From JAJPKK01 sp963807015 (GTDB lineage Bacteria > Pseudomonadota > Alphaproteobacteria > Rhizobiales > Xanthobacteraceae): a stretch of DNA of 64,000 nt. Position numbers and translations under genes: made by a program. Where the stretch lies: positions 248,001 to 312,000 of the forward strand of contig CAWEAS010000013.1 in the NCBI GenBank assembly GCA_963807015.1, read 5' to 3'. The notes below the pieces were generated by a model. The model had not been told where the DNA came from and searched no databases. It worked only from the letters and a program-made list of their open reading frames with translations. This document shows, one piece after another, positions 16,872 to 25,257 of this stretch; positions within the stretch are counted from its first letter, which is position 1, and every line of letters begins with the position of its first letter.

Positions 16872-17870
16872 ATGGATAGACGCAGTTTCGTCGCGGGCTC
16901 GGCAGCTTCTGCGGCGATGCTCGCGCCCACGGCGCTCGTTCCAGGTGCGGGATTAGCCCAGGATGCGAACTATCCCTCGCGGGCCATTACGTTCATCAAC
17001 CCATTCCCTCCCGGTGGCGCTGCCGACGTCGTTGCCCGGCCGTTCGCCGCGGTCCTCGAGCCCATCATCAAGGTGCCCGCGGTCATCGATACCAAGGCCG
17101 GCGCGGCGGGCGCGGTCGGCGCGCAGGTCGCTGCCCATGCCAAACCTGACGGCTATACGCTCATGGTGCACATTGTCTCGATCTCCGGCTTTGCCGAAGT
17201 GGACAAGCTTTTTGGCCGGCAGCCGAAGTTCACGCGTGCCGATTTCATTCCAATCGCGCGCTTCATTGCCGACCCGTGCGTTCTCATCGTCAATTCTCAG
17301 ACCCCCTATCAGACACTCAAGGAATTCACCGATGACGCGATGAAGCGCCCGAACGAAATCATCTTCTCATCGTCGGGCCTCTATGGTGCATTGCATTTGC
17401 CGATGGCGCTCTACATTAAGGCTGCAGGCATCAAGCTGCGTCACCTGCCGACCACCGGTGGCGGGCCGGCGCTCACGGCGCTGATCGGAAACAACTCTCA
17501 GGCGCTAGTGTCGTCTATTGCGGCGTGCATCGGCCAGATCAGAGGCGGACGGGCGCGTGCACTGGCATCTTTTGGTGCCGAGCGATCGCGGGCGCTCCCT
17601 GACGTGCCGACGATGAAAGAGCTCGGCTACAATATCGAGTTCTATCTCTGGGTTGGGCTGTTTGCGCCGAAGGGAACGCCTGAGCCGATCGTGGCGAAAA
17701 TCCGCAACTTTACCCGCGAGGCCGTTGGCACGCCGAAATTCAAGGAGCTGATGGACAATATCGGCCAGGATGTCGCTTACCTTGATCAGGCGGAATTCCG
17801 CACGTTCTGGGACGCCGACGCGAAACGCGTCGAAGACGCCGTGCAAACGATTGGGCGCGTGGAGGGGTAA
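16872..17870 (+). CDS. tctC: Tripartite tricarboxylate transporter substrate-binding protein (TctC/Bug family)
   Basis: A 332-residue exported receptor of the Bug/TctC family. The N-terminus MDRRSFVAGSAASAAM is a twin-arginine-type signal. The mature protein shows YPSRAITFINPFPPGGAADVVARP, the signature loop, and later PDVPTMKELGYNIEF. ATG at 16872 was chosen because GGGAGG precedes it; an upstream ATG at 16842 is less well placed. It captures carboxylates or related organic anions and hands them to the TctA/TctB membrane pair encoded just downstream, from which it is separated by 147 bases. Confidence 0.88.
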   Translation: MDRRSFVAGSAASAAMLAPTALVPGAGLAQDANYPSRAITFINPFPPGGAADVVARPFAAVLEPIIKVPAVIDTKAGAAGAVGAQVAAHAKPDGYTLMVHIVSISGFAEVDKLFGRQPKFTRADFIPIARFIADPCVLIVNSQTPYQTLKEFTDDAMKRPNEIIFSSSGLYGALHLPMALYIKAAGIKLRHLPTTGGGPALTALIGNNSQALVSSIAACIGQIRGGRARALASFGAERSRALPDVPTMKELGYNIEFYLWVGLFAPKGTPEPIVAKIRNFTREAVGTPKFKELMDNIGQDVAYLDQAEFRTFWDADAKRVEDAVQTIGRVEG

Positions 17871-18017
17871 GTTGAGTTTATAAGCCGAGATCACCTCCCC
17901 CGTGGGAACGTTAGGGCGGGGGTGCGCTGCACAGCGCTCACTCTCGGTAATCCTAAACTCCCCAATAAGCGGGAGGGAAAAAGCAAGAATTGTGATGAGG
18001 GAGGTTACGTAGAGTCC

Positions 18018-18461
18018 ATGACCCTTCGCGCGGATCATGTCGCCGGCGGCGCTGCCATCATCGCGGCGCTTGCGGTGTACGCGGCGAGCGGAGACTTGCC
18101 GTTCGGCACGCTTGCCTTTCCGGGAGCGGGCATGATGCCGAAGCTCGTCTGCGGCATGTTGATCCTGTTCGGGGTGACGCTCGTCATGCGCGCGCCCGCG
18201 AGCGCGCCGTTTGCCGATATCGGCTGGAGCGACCTGTCGCATGCGATCCGCGTGTTTGCGATCACGGCAATTGCGGTCGCGCTTTATACGACGCTCGGCT
18301 TCATCATCACGATGTCGCTGATGATGTTTGCTCTCATCGCGTTCGAAGGACGCAACCTGATCGCCGCCGCAGCCTATAGCGCGGGCATCAGCCTGGTCAC
18401 TTATTTGCTTTTCACCTACACGCTCAAATCACCGCTCGAGCAGGGCGTGCTTGGATTCTGA
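18018..18461 (+). CDS. tctB: Tripartite tricarboxylate transporter small membrane subunit TctB
   Basis: A 147-residue protein with four hydrophobic segments, matching the TctB family, the small and poorly conserved membrane subunit. Loop features include LPFGTLAFPGAGMMPKLVCG between helices 1 and 2. ATG at 18018 is the first start giving a proper N-terminus. It lies three bases upstream of tctA, so the two are co-translated. It is part of a tctCBA operon for secondary, ion-driven organic acid import. Confidence 0.82.
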   Translation: MTLRADHVAGGAAIIAALAVYAASGDLPFGTLAFPGAGMMPKLVCGMLILFGVTLVMRAPASAPFADIGWSDLSHAIRVFAITAIAVALYTTLGFIITMSLMMFALIAFEGRNLIAAAAYSAGISLVTYLLFTYTLKSPLEQGVLGF

Positions 18462-18464
18462 CCG

Positions 18465-20004
18465 GTGGGAACCACCCTCGACAATTTGCTGCTCGGGTTT
18501 TCGGTCGCGCTCCAGCCCGACGTGTTGTGGTACGGATTTCTCGGTTGCCTCGTCGGCACGCTGGTCGGCGTACTTCCCGGCATCGGTCCGCTCTCCGGCA
18601 TCAGCATCCTGCTGCCGGTGACGTTCGGCCTCGACGCGACGAAGGCGATCGTGATGCTCGCCGGCATCTATTACGGCTCGCAGTATGGCGGCTCGACCAC
18701 CTCGATCCTGATGCGCATTCCGGGCGAGGCATCGTCCGTCATGACCTGCATCGACGGCTACGCCATGGCGAAGAAGGGCCGCGCCGGTGCCGCGCTCTGC
18801 ATCGCGGCGGTCGGCTCCTGGATTGCCGGCACCTTGGGCGTCATTGTGCTGACGATGATCGCACCGCCGCTTGCCGCGTTCGCGCTGCGCTTCGGGCCGC
18901 CGGAATACACGGCACTCCTCATCGTCGGCCTGATCTTCCTCGCCTACATGTCGTCGACCTCGCTGCCGCGCACGCTGCTGATGGCCGCGATCGGCCTTCT
19001 GCTCGGCACCATCGGCATCGACAACCTCACCGGTCACTTCCGCTATTCCTTCGACATCGCCGAACTCGGTGACGGCATCGGCATCGTGCCGGTCGCGGTC
19101 GGCCTGTTCGGGCTCGGCGAGATTCTCTCAACGCCCAGTGCCCAAGTGACCGGTCAGGTGATGGCGCCGAAGCTGCGCGAGCTGCTGCCCAGCCGCGAAG
19201 AGTGGCGGCAATCCGCCGGTCCCATCGGCCGCGGCAGCGTGCTCGGCTTCCTGATCGGGCTGACGCCGGGCTCAGCTCACATCATTTCGAGCTTTCTGTC
19301 GTACGCGGTCGAGCGCCGCCTCTCCAAGCATCCGGAGGAATTCGGCAAGGGCGCGGTCGCCGGCGTTGCCGGCCCGGAGTTCGGCCAACAATGCCGCCTC
19401 GACCGGCGCTTTCGTGCCGATGCTTGCACTTGGCCTGCCCACCGGTCCGGTCACGGCGGTACTGATGGCGGCGCTCATCGTGCACGGCGTGCAGCCCGGC
19501 CCGCAACTCGTCAACGAGCACCCGAATGTGTTCTGGGGGTTCGTCGCCTCGATGTATGTAGGCAACGTGCTGCTGCTGCTCCTCAACCTGCCGCTGGTCG
19601 GTCTTTTCGTGAACGTCCTGCGGATTCCCTACAGCTATCTCTACCCGCTGGTGATCATGTTCTGCGTGATCGGCGTCTACACCGTGAACAATTCGATCGT
19701 CGACGTGTGGATCATGCTGATCATGGGCGTGCTCGGCTATTTCTTGCGCAAGTTTGGCCTCGACCCCGCGCCGCTCGTCCTCGGTCTCGTCATTTCCCCG
19801 ACGTTCGAATTGAGTCTGCGCCAGTCGCTCATCATGTCGAACGGCCATTGGACGATCTTCTTCTCGCCGGAGCGACCGATCGCATTGGTTTTGGTCGCGA
19901 TCGCCGGCGCACTGCTCGCGCTCTCTCTCGTATCGGCGATCCGTAAGCGCGGCGACTGGCGCGCGCAGCTCGCCGAAGCCGAAGCCGGCGAACCGACGCA
20001 ATAA
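18465..20004 (+). pseudogene. tctA: tctA, large TTT transporter subunit, disrupted by +1 frameshift
   Basis: The first half reads in one frame from GTG at 18465 through LPGIGPLSGISILLPVTFG, YYGSQYGGSTTSILMRIPG and GVAGPE, all TctA landmarks. It then loses homology at about 19380. The rest of TctA continues in the +1 frame from SANNAASTGAFVPMLALGLP to the stop at 20004. Removing one T from the TT at 19380-19381 restores E-S-A-N-N, the family consensus, and a full-length protein of about 512 residues with 10-12 helices. Either the gene is inactivated, or this is a sequence error, which I consider quite possible because both halves are otherwise well preserved. A small hairpin follows at 20011-20028. 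Confidence 0.88.
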
Positions 20005-20168
20005 CGGACCGCGGGCATCCTCGCCCGCTCCGGATCGGGAGCGTGCATCCACGGCGTTCCTTTGCTTCAAACCTACGGTAGCAACGTGCCCGGTCATTCG
20101 CGATTGGACTTCCTGGTGCGGAGTTTGCTTTATCCTCGGCGAGTATGGGGCGAGGCGAGGATTGGTGG

Positions 20169-23100
20169 ATGGGAGCAGCCCAAAAATGGGACTTTTGGAT
20201 CGATCGCGGCGGCACCTTCACCGACGTCGTCGCGCGGCGCCCTGACGGCTCGCTCAAAGCCCATAAGCTCCTTTCCGAAAACCCCGAGGCCTATGAGGAC
20301 GCGGCGGTACAAGGAATCCGCGATCTTCTTGGACTCAAAGCTGACGAGCCGATCCCGCCGGAGACTATCGGCGCGGTCAAAATGGGGACGACCGTCGCCA
20401 CCAATGCGCTGCTCGAGCGCAAGGGTGCGCGCACGCTCCTTCTGATTACCCGGGGATTCCGCGACGCGCTCAAGATCGGCTATCAGGCACGGCCAAAAAT
20501 CTTCGCGCGTCAGATTGTCAAGCCGGACATGCTGTATGAACGCGTGATCGAGGTCGACGAGCGCGTCCGCGCCGACGGCACTGTCGAGGCCGCGCCCGAT
20601 CTTGCCGCCGTCGCGCGCGATCTCGAAGCTGCCCTGGCCGACGGTTTCGCTGCCGTCGCAATCGTTTTCATGCACAGCTATCACCACTCTGCACACGAGC
20701 AGCAGGTCGCTGCGCTCGCGCGACGGCTCGGCTTTGCGCAGGTCTCGGTCAGTCACGAAATCTCGCCGCTGATCAAACTTGTCGGCCGTGGCGACACTAC
20801 CGTGGTCGACGCCTATCTCTCCCCGATCCTGCGCCAATACGTGGCGCTCGTAGCGGGGAAGCTCGGGGCTCCTTTACCTCCCCCTGGAGGGGGGAGGTCG
20901 GCCGCGCAGCGGCCGGGAGGGGGTGACAGCGCTGCAACGAATGTGGAGACACCGGAGCACCCCACCCCGGATCGCCTCCGGCGATCCGACCCTCCCCCTC
21001 CAGGGGAGGGTGTAAGGCTGATGTTCATGATGTCGTCGGGAGGACTGACGGCAGCACATCTCTTCCAGGGCAAGGACGCGATCCTGTCGGGACCGGCGGG
21101 CGGAGTCGTCGGCATGGCCGAGACCGGGCGCACGGCCGGTTTCGATCGTTTGATCGGCTTCGACATGGGCGGCACGTCGACCGACGTTTCCCATTTCGAC
21201 GGCGAATTCGAGCGCACCTTCGAGACCGAGGTCGCCGGCACGCGAATGCGCGCGCCGATGATGCAGATCCACACGGTCGCGGCTGGCGGCGGCTCGGTGC
21301 TGCATTTCGACGGCGCACGCTTTCGCGTCGGTCCGGATTCGGCAGGCGCCAATCCGGGTCCAAAGTGCTATCGGCGCGGCGGGCCGCTCGCCGTCACCGA
21401 CGCCAACGTCATGGTCGGCAAGCTGATGCCGGATTTCTTCCCGCATATTTTCGGACCGCATCAGGATGCGCCTCTTGATGCTGCGGCGGTCAAGACCGCG
21501 TTCGCGGCGCTCGCCAACGAAGTCAACGCGGCACTCGGCGGCGCGCGCACGCCCGAGGAGATCGCCGACGGCTTCATCAAGATCGCCGTCGACAACATGG
21601 CAAACGCCATCAAGAAGATTTCCGTCCAGCGCGGCCACGATGTGACGCGCTATGCGCTGCAATGCTTCGGTGGCGCCGGCGGCCAGCACGCCTGCCTCGT
21701 CGCCGACGCGCTCGCCATGACCAAGGTGCTGATCCATCCGTTCTCCTCGCTGATGTCGGCCTACGGCATGGGCCTCGCCGACATCCGCGCGACACGCCAG
21801 CAGGCGATCGAGCAACCGTTCGGGGAAGCCGCGCTCGCGGCGCTCGAAGCGGCGGCGGCGCGGCTCTCGGCCGATGCGGCAAGCGAGGTGCTCGGCCAGG
21901 GCGTCGCCGCACACGATGTCGTCGTGCACGTGCGCGCGCACATCCGCTACGCTGGCACCGACACCGCGCTTGAAGTCGCGGCGTACACGTTGCCCACTTC
22001 ACCTCTCCCGGGAGGGGAGAGGTCGACCGCGCAGCGGCCGGGAGGGGGTGGCAGCGCTTCAACAAAGGCTGCGAGGCCGCGAAGTGATGAAGCGCCGCAA
22101 CACCCCACCCCGGACGACCTGCGGTCGTCCGACCCTCCCCCTCCAGGGGAGGGCGCAGCCCTGCTCGCCCATCTGAAATCGGGCTTCGAGACGGCCCACA
22201 AGGCGCGTTTCGGCTTCATCGATGACACCAAGGACCTTGTCATCGAAGCGGTGTCGGTCGAGGCGGTCGGAGGCGGCGCGAAGTTCGCCGAGGCGGCGCT
22301 GCCGTTCACGACCGCGCCTCTCCCGGCCTCGACGCAACGCACGCGCTTTTTCTCCGGCGGCAAATGGCGCGACGCCGCGGTTTACACGCGCAACCAGCTT
22401 GCCCCCGGCCACAAAGTCGCTGGTCCGGCCATCCTGATCGAGCCACACCAGACCATCATCGTCGAAGATGGCTGGCAGGCCGAGGTGACGGCCAAGAACC
22501 ATCTCGTGCTCACGCGGGTCGTTCCGCTCACCCGCGGCCATGCGATCGGTACCGAGGCCGATCCGGTCATGCTCGAGGTCTTCAACAATCTCTTCATGTC
22601 GATCGCCGAGCAGATGGGCGTCGCGCTGCAGAACACAGCATATTCGGTGAACATCAAGGAGCGGCTCGATTTCTCCTGCGCGGTCTTCTCTGCCGACGGC
22701 TCGCTCGTCGCCAATGCGCCTCACGTGCCCGTGCATCTCGGGTCCATGGACCGCGCGGTCGAGACCATCATCCGCGAGAATGCCGATATCCGCCCGGGCG
22801 ATGTCTACGCGATCAACGCTCCCTACAACGGCGGCACCCATCTTCCCGACATCACGGTCTGCACGCCGGTGTTCGACGACGGCAGGCGCAACATCCTGTT
22901 CTGGGTCGCGAGCCGCGGCCATCACGCCGATATCGGCGGCATCTCACCTGGATCGATGTCGCCGCTCGCGCGCACCATCGAAGAAGAAGGCGTCTACATC
23001 GACAACTTCAAGCTGGTCGATCGCGGTCGCTTTCGCGAAGCCGAGCTTTATGCGCTGCTCGAAGGCGCCAAATATCCCGCGCGAAATCCCCTGCAGAACG

Positions 23101-24083
23101 TCAATGACCTGAAGGCACAGATCGCCGCCAATGAAAAGGGCGCGCAGGAATTGCGCAAGATGACGGCGCAATTCACGCTGCCTGTTGTCGAAGCCTATAT
23201 GCGCCACGTCCAGGACAACGCCGCCGAAAGCGTGCGGCGGGTCATCGATCGCCTGCACGACTCGGAGTTCGCCTCCGAGACCGACCAAGGCGCGGTCATT
23301 CGGGTCAAGATCACGGTCGACAAGGACGCGCGCGAGGCGACCGTCGACTTCACCGGGACATCGCCGCAGCAGTCGTCAAATTTCAATGCGCCCGAGCCGG
23401 TGACGCGCGCCGCAGTGCTCTACGTCTTCCGCGTCATGGTGGATGACGAGATTCCGCTCAATGCGGGCTGCCTGCGGCCGATCCACATCATCATTCCGAA
23501 ACGCTCGATGCTGTCGCCCGAGTTTCCGGCCGCCGTTGTGGCCGGGAACGTGGAGGTAAGCCAGGCTGTCACCGACACGCTGTTCGGCGCGCTCGGCGCG
23601 CTGGCGTCGGCGCAGGGCACCATGAACAATCTCAACTTCGGCAATTCCCGCCACCAGTATTACGAGACGATCTGCTCGGGTTCGCCGGCCGGTCCGGGCT
23701 TTGACGGCACCGACGCCGTCCACACCCACATGACCAACACGCGCCTCACCGATCCGGAAGTTCTGGAATTCCGCTATCCGGTGATGCTCGAGGATTTCCA
23801 CATCCGGAAAGGTTCGGGCGGACGCGGCAAATGGCATGCGGGCGACGGTATTCGCCGCACCATCCGCTTTCTCGAACCGATGGAATGCACGATCCTGTCG
23901 GGACACCGTCGCGTGCCGCCCTTTGGCCTTGCCGGCGGCGAGCCCGGCCAGATCGGTGAGAACTGGATCCGTCGCCGCAATGGTCGCATGGAGCGCCTCG
24001 AGGGGGCGGATGCCACGAACGTCGAGGCGGGCGACGCTGTCATCATCCAAACGCCGACCGCCGGAGGCTACGGCAAGGCGTAG
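20169..24083 (+). CDS. Fused hydantoinase A/B (5-oxoprolinase-like) with two repeat-derived insertions
   Basis: A protein of about 1304 residues fusing HyuA (N-terminal about 730) and HyuB (C-terminal about 570), the layout of eukaryotic-type 5-oxoprolinases, which open hydantoin, oxoproline or N-methylhydantoin rings with ATP. Landmarks are WIDRGGTFTDVVARRPDG, GPAGGVVG, FDMGGTSTDVSHFDG (HyuA) and FNNLFMSIAEQMGVAL, NAPYNGGTHLPDITV (HyuB). Two Pro/Gly-rich segments (about residues 237-281 and 612-662) are translations of palindromic repeats and are foreign to the family; both keep the frame. ATG at 20169 has GAGGATTGG upstream; ATG at 20145 is an alternative. The gene follows a TTT transporter operon that might import its substrate. 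Confidence 0.9.
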   Translation: MGAAQKWDFWIDRGGTFTDVVARRPDGSLKAHKLLSENPEAYEDAAVQGIRDLLGLKADEPIPPETIGAVKMGTTVATNALLERKGARTLLLITRGFRDALKIGYQARPKIFARQIVKPDMLYERVIEVDERVRADGTVEAAPDLAAVARDLEAALADGFAAVAIVFMHSYHHSAHEQQVAALARRLGFAQVSVSHEISPLIKLVGRGDTTVVDAYLSPILRQYVALVAGKLGAPLPPPGGGRSAAQRPGGGDSAATNVETPEHPTPDRLRRSDPPPPGEGVRLMFMMSSGGLTAAHLFQGKDAILSGPAGGVVGMAETGRTAGFDRLIGFDMGGTSTDVSHFDGEFERTFETEVAGTRMRAPMMQIHTVAAGGGSVLHFDGARFRVGPDSAGANPGPKCYRRGGPLAVTDANVMVGKLMPDFFPHIFGPHQDAPLDAAAVKTAFAALANEVNAALGGARTPEEIADGFIKIAVDNMANAIKKISVQRGHDVTRYALQCFGGAGGQHACLVADALAMTKVLIHPFSSLMSAYGMGLADIRATRQQAIEQPFGEAALAALEAAAARLSADAASEVLGQGVAAHDVVVHVRAHIRYAGTDTALEVAAYTLPTSPLPGGERSTAQRPGGGGSASTKAARPRSDEAPQHPTPDDLRSSDPPPPGEGAALLAHLKSGFETAHKARFGFIDDTKDLVIEAVSVEAVGGGAKFAEAALPFTTAPLPASTQRTRFFSGGKWRDAAVYTRNQLAPGHKVAGPAILIEPHQTIIVEDGWQAEVTAKNHLVLTRVVPLTRGHAIGTEADPVMLEVFNNLFMSIAEQMGVALQNTAYSVNIKERLDFSCAVFSADGSLVANAPHVPVHLGSMDRAVETIIRENADIRPGDVYAINAPYNGGTHLPDITVCTPVFDDGRRNILFWVASRGHHADIGGISPGSMSPLARTIEEEGVYIDNFKLVDRGRFREAELYALLEGAKYPARNPLQNVNDLKAQIAANEKGAQELRKMTAQFTLPVVEAYMRHVQDNAAESVRRVIDRLHDSEFASETDQGAVIRVKITVDKDAREATVDFTGTSPQQSSNFNAPEPVTRAAVLYVFRVMVDDEIPLNAGCLRPIHIIIPKRSMLSPEFPAAVVAGNVEVSQAVTDTLFGALGALASAQGTMNNLNFGNSRHQYYETICSGSPAGPGFDGTDAVHTHMTNTRLTDPEVLEFRYPVMLEDFHIRKGSGGRGKWHAGDGIRRTIRFLEPMECTILSGHRRVPPFGLAGGEPGQIGENWIRRRNGRMERLEGADATNVEAGDAVIIQTPTAGGYGKA
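20876..21010. repeat. REP/BIME-like palindromic element, in-frame copy 1
   Basis: Two inverted units of about 50 bases flank a 32-base spacer: the left unit is 20876-20925 and the right unit is 20958-21010. Unit ends share CCTCCCCCTGGAGGGG-type termini, and each unit has its own central stem (CGGCCGC/GCGGCCG left, CGGATCGCC/GGCGATCCG right). The outer arms are complementary, so the whole element folds on itself. It is 135 bases (45 codons) by my boundaries and is translated within the hydantoinase gene. Confidence 0.88.
22001..22153. repeat. REP/BIME-like palindromic element, in-frame copy 2
   Basis: It has the same architecture as the copy at 20876. The left unit is 22001-22050, the spacer 22051-22100 and the right unit 22101-22153, again in the same orientation and reading frame, giving a similar peptide (PGG.RS.AQRPGGG..S and PPPPGEG). 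It is 153 bases (51 codons) by my boundaries. The central stem of the right unit differs (CGGACGACC/GGTCGTCCG) but stays self-complementary, which is the mark of compensatory change. Confidence 0.88.
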
Positions 24084-24088
24084 CCTTA

Positions 24089-24143
24089 GACCCTCCCCTG
24101 GAGGGGGAGAGTCGGATCGCCGTAGGCGATCCTGGGTGGGGTG
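24089..24143. repeat. Solo REP-like unit downstream of the hydantoinase gene
   Basis: A single unit in the reverse orientation: its complement reads CACCCCACCCAGGATCGCC and onwards, matching the right unit of copies 1 and 2, with central stem GGATCGCC/GGCGATCC. It occupies the space between the convergent hydantoinase and TIM44-like genes and ends one base before the stop codon of the latter. It could serve as a 3'-end hairpin for either transcript. Confidence 0.85.
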
Positions 24144-25097
24144 TCAGGCCGCCTGCTGGACGGCGGACACAATCCACGAACCGCCACGCGCGCGGCGGAA
24201 GGTCCACAGCTCGGTCGCTTCCTGCGCCCGATCAGCATCGCCCTCGACCACGCGTCCGCTGCTGCGCTCGACCGCGCAGTCGATCAGCGAGAAGCGCATG
24301 GCGACCGTGGCGTATTCGGTGTCGCCCTCGCGCCACGCTTCGGCGAGGTCGCCTTGCAACAGTTTGACGTCGGAGATGCGATTGACGACGCCGTGGGACG
24401 CGTTCTTGGCAAGGTCCTCCGACAGGTAGGAGAGCATTTCCGGCGTTGTGCGGCTGCGCAGTGCGGCAATATCCTCGGCGCTGTAAGCCGTCTGGATTTC
24501 GCCTAGCAAGCGCTCGAAGGCATCGTAGTCGGCCCCGGCGATGCCGACGTCATCGCTGCGTTGGTTTGATCCGCCAGGTGCCGACCCGCTGAAATACGAC
24601 GTCTGCTGCGGGCTAACGACACGATAGGGATTGCTTGAAGGATTGCTGGCGTACGCCGGCATGCTGCGGCGTTGGAAATAGCGCCACAGCATCATGCCGA
24701 TGAAAGCGATGAGGCCGAGTTGCAGCACGAGCCCGATAAACGAGAAGAATCCGCCGAGCCCAAAGCCGAAACCGTGGCCGAACAGCATCCCCAACAGACC
24801 TGCCGCCAGGAAGCCCGAAAGGAAGCCGCCCAGCATGCCGCCGCGATTGAAGAAGCCGCCGCCGAACGGCGAGGTGCGCGGCGCGGAATTGGCAAGGCCC
24901 GGCTGGGTGACGCTGCGTTGCATTGGCGCGCCGGATGGCGCGGTCGAAGTGGACGGCGGCGCCGAATACGTGCGCGAGCCGCGGCTGCCCGAGCTCATGC
25001 CGCCGCCGACGCGTGCATCGACAGTCGTCGCCAGAAGGCCAACCGTCGCAATCACGATCGCGAACGTCGCCAGTCCACGAAAAAAGGTGCGAAACAT
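24144..25097 (-). CDS. TIM44-like domain membrane protein
   Basis: A 317-residue protein with a signal or anchor segment (residues 8-28), a Ser/Pro-rich linker, a Gly/Phe-rich hydrophobic region (about 73-140, likely two membrane passes) and a C-terminal TIM44-like domain (about 180-315), with YDAFERLLGEIQTAYSAEDIAALRSRTTPEMLSYL as its core. Bacterial TIM44-like proteins share the fold of the mitochondrial import motor subunit, but their role is not settled. ATG at 25097 follows GAGGGAG. It ends next to a REP-like unit. The gene appears monocistronic. Confidence 0.85.
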   Translation of the reverse strand: MFRTFFRGLATFAIVIATVGLLATTVDARVGGGMSSGSRGSRTYSAPPSTSTAPSGAPMQRSVTQPGLANSAPRTSPFGGGFFNRGGMLGGFLSGFLAAGLLGMLFGHGFGFGLGGFFSFIGLVLQLGLIAFIGMMLWRYFQRRSMPAYASNPSSNPYRVVSPQQTSYFSGSAPGGSNQRSDDVGIAGADYDAFERLLGEIQTAYSAEDIAALRSRTTPEMLSYLSEDLAKNASHGVVNRISDVKLLQGDLAEAWREGDTEYATVAMRFSLIDCAVERSSGRVVEGDADRAQEATELWTFRRARGGSWIVSAVQQAA

Positions 25098-25257
25098 GAT
25101 GTTCTCCCTCTTGCGGACGGCCTATGGCCGGTGAGGCCGCACAACGGCACGCCCGCAAACAGTCCGTCGCAATATCGGCATTGAATGGCTCATTGAGAAG
25201 GGGGGCGCAAGTTGTCGCAGGGGACTCGCTAGGTATTTGATCCTGTCCGTGTCAGGC

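Noticed and set aside
19376..19390. Programmed ribosomal frameshifting in tctA
   Set aside because: No slippery heptamer, internal Shine-Dalgarno spacing or downstream pseudoknot is apparent, and TctA is not known to use it.
20874..21941. 355-codon minus-strand open frame
   Set aside because: It lies antisense within the hydantoinase gene and the repeat element; no motifs or start signals.
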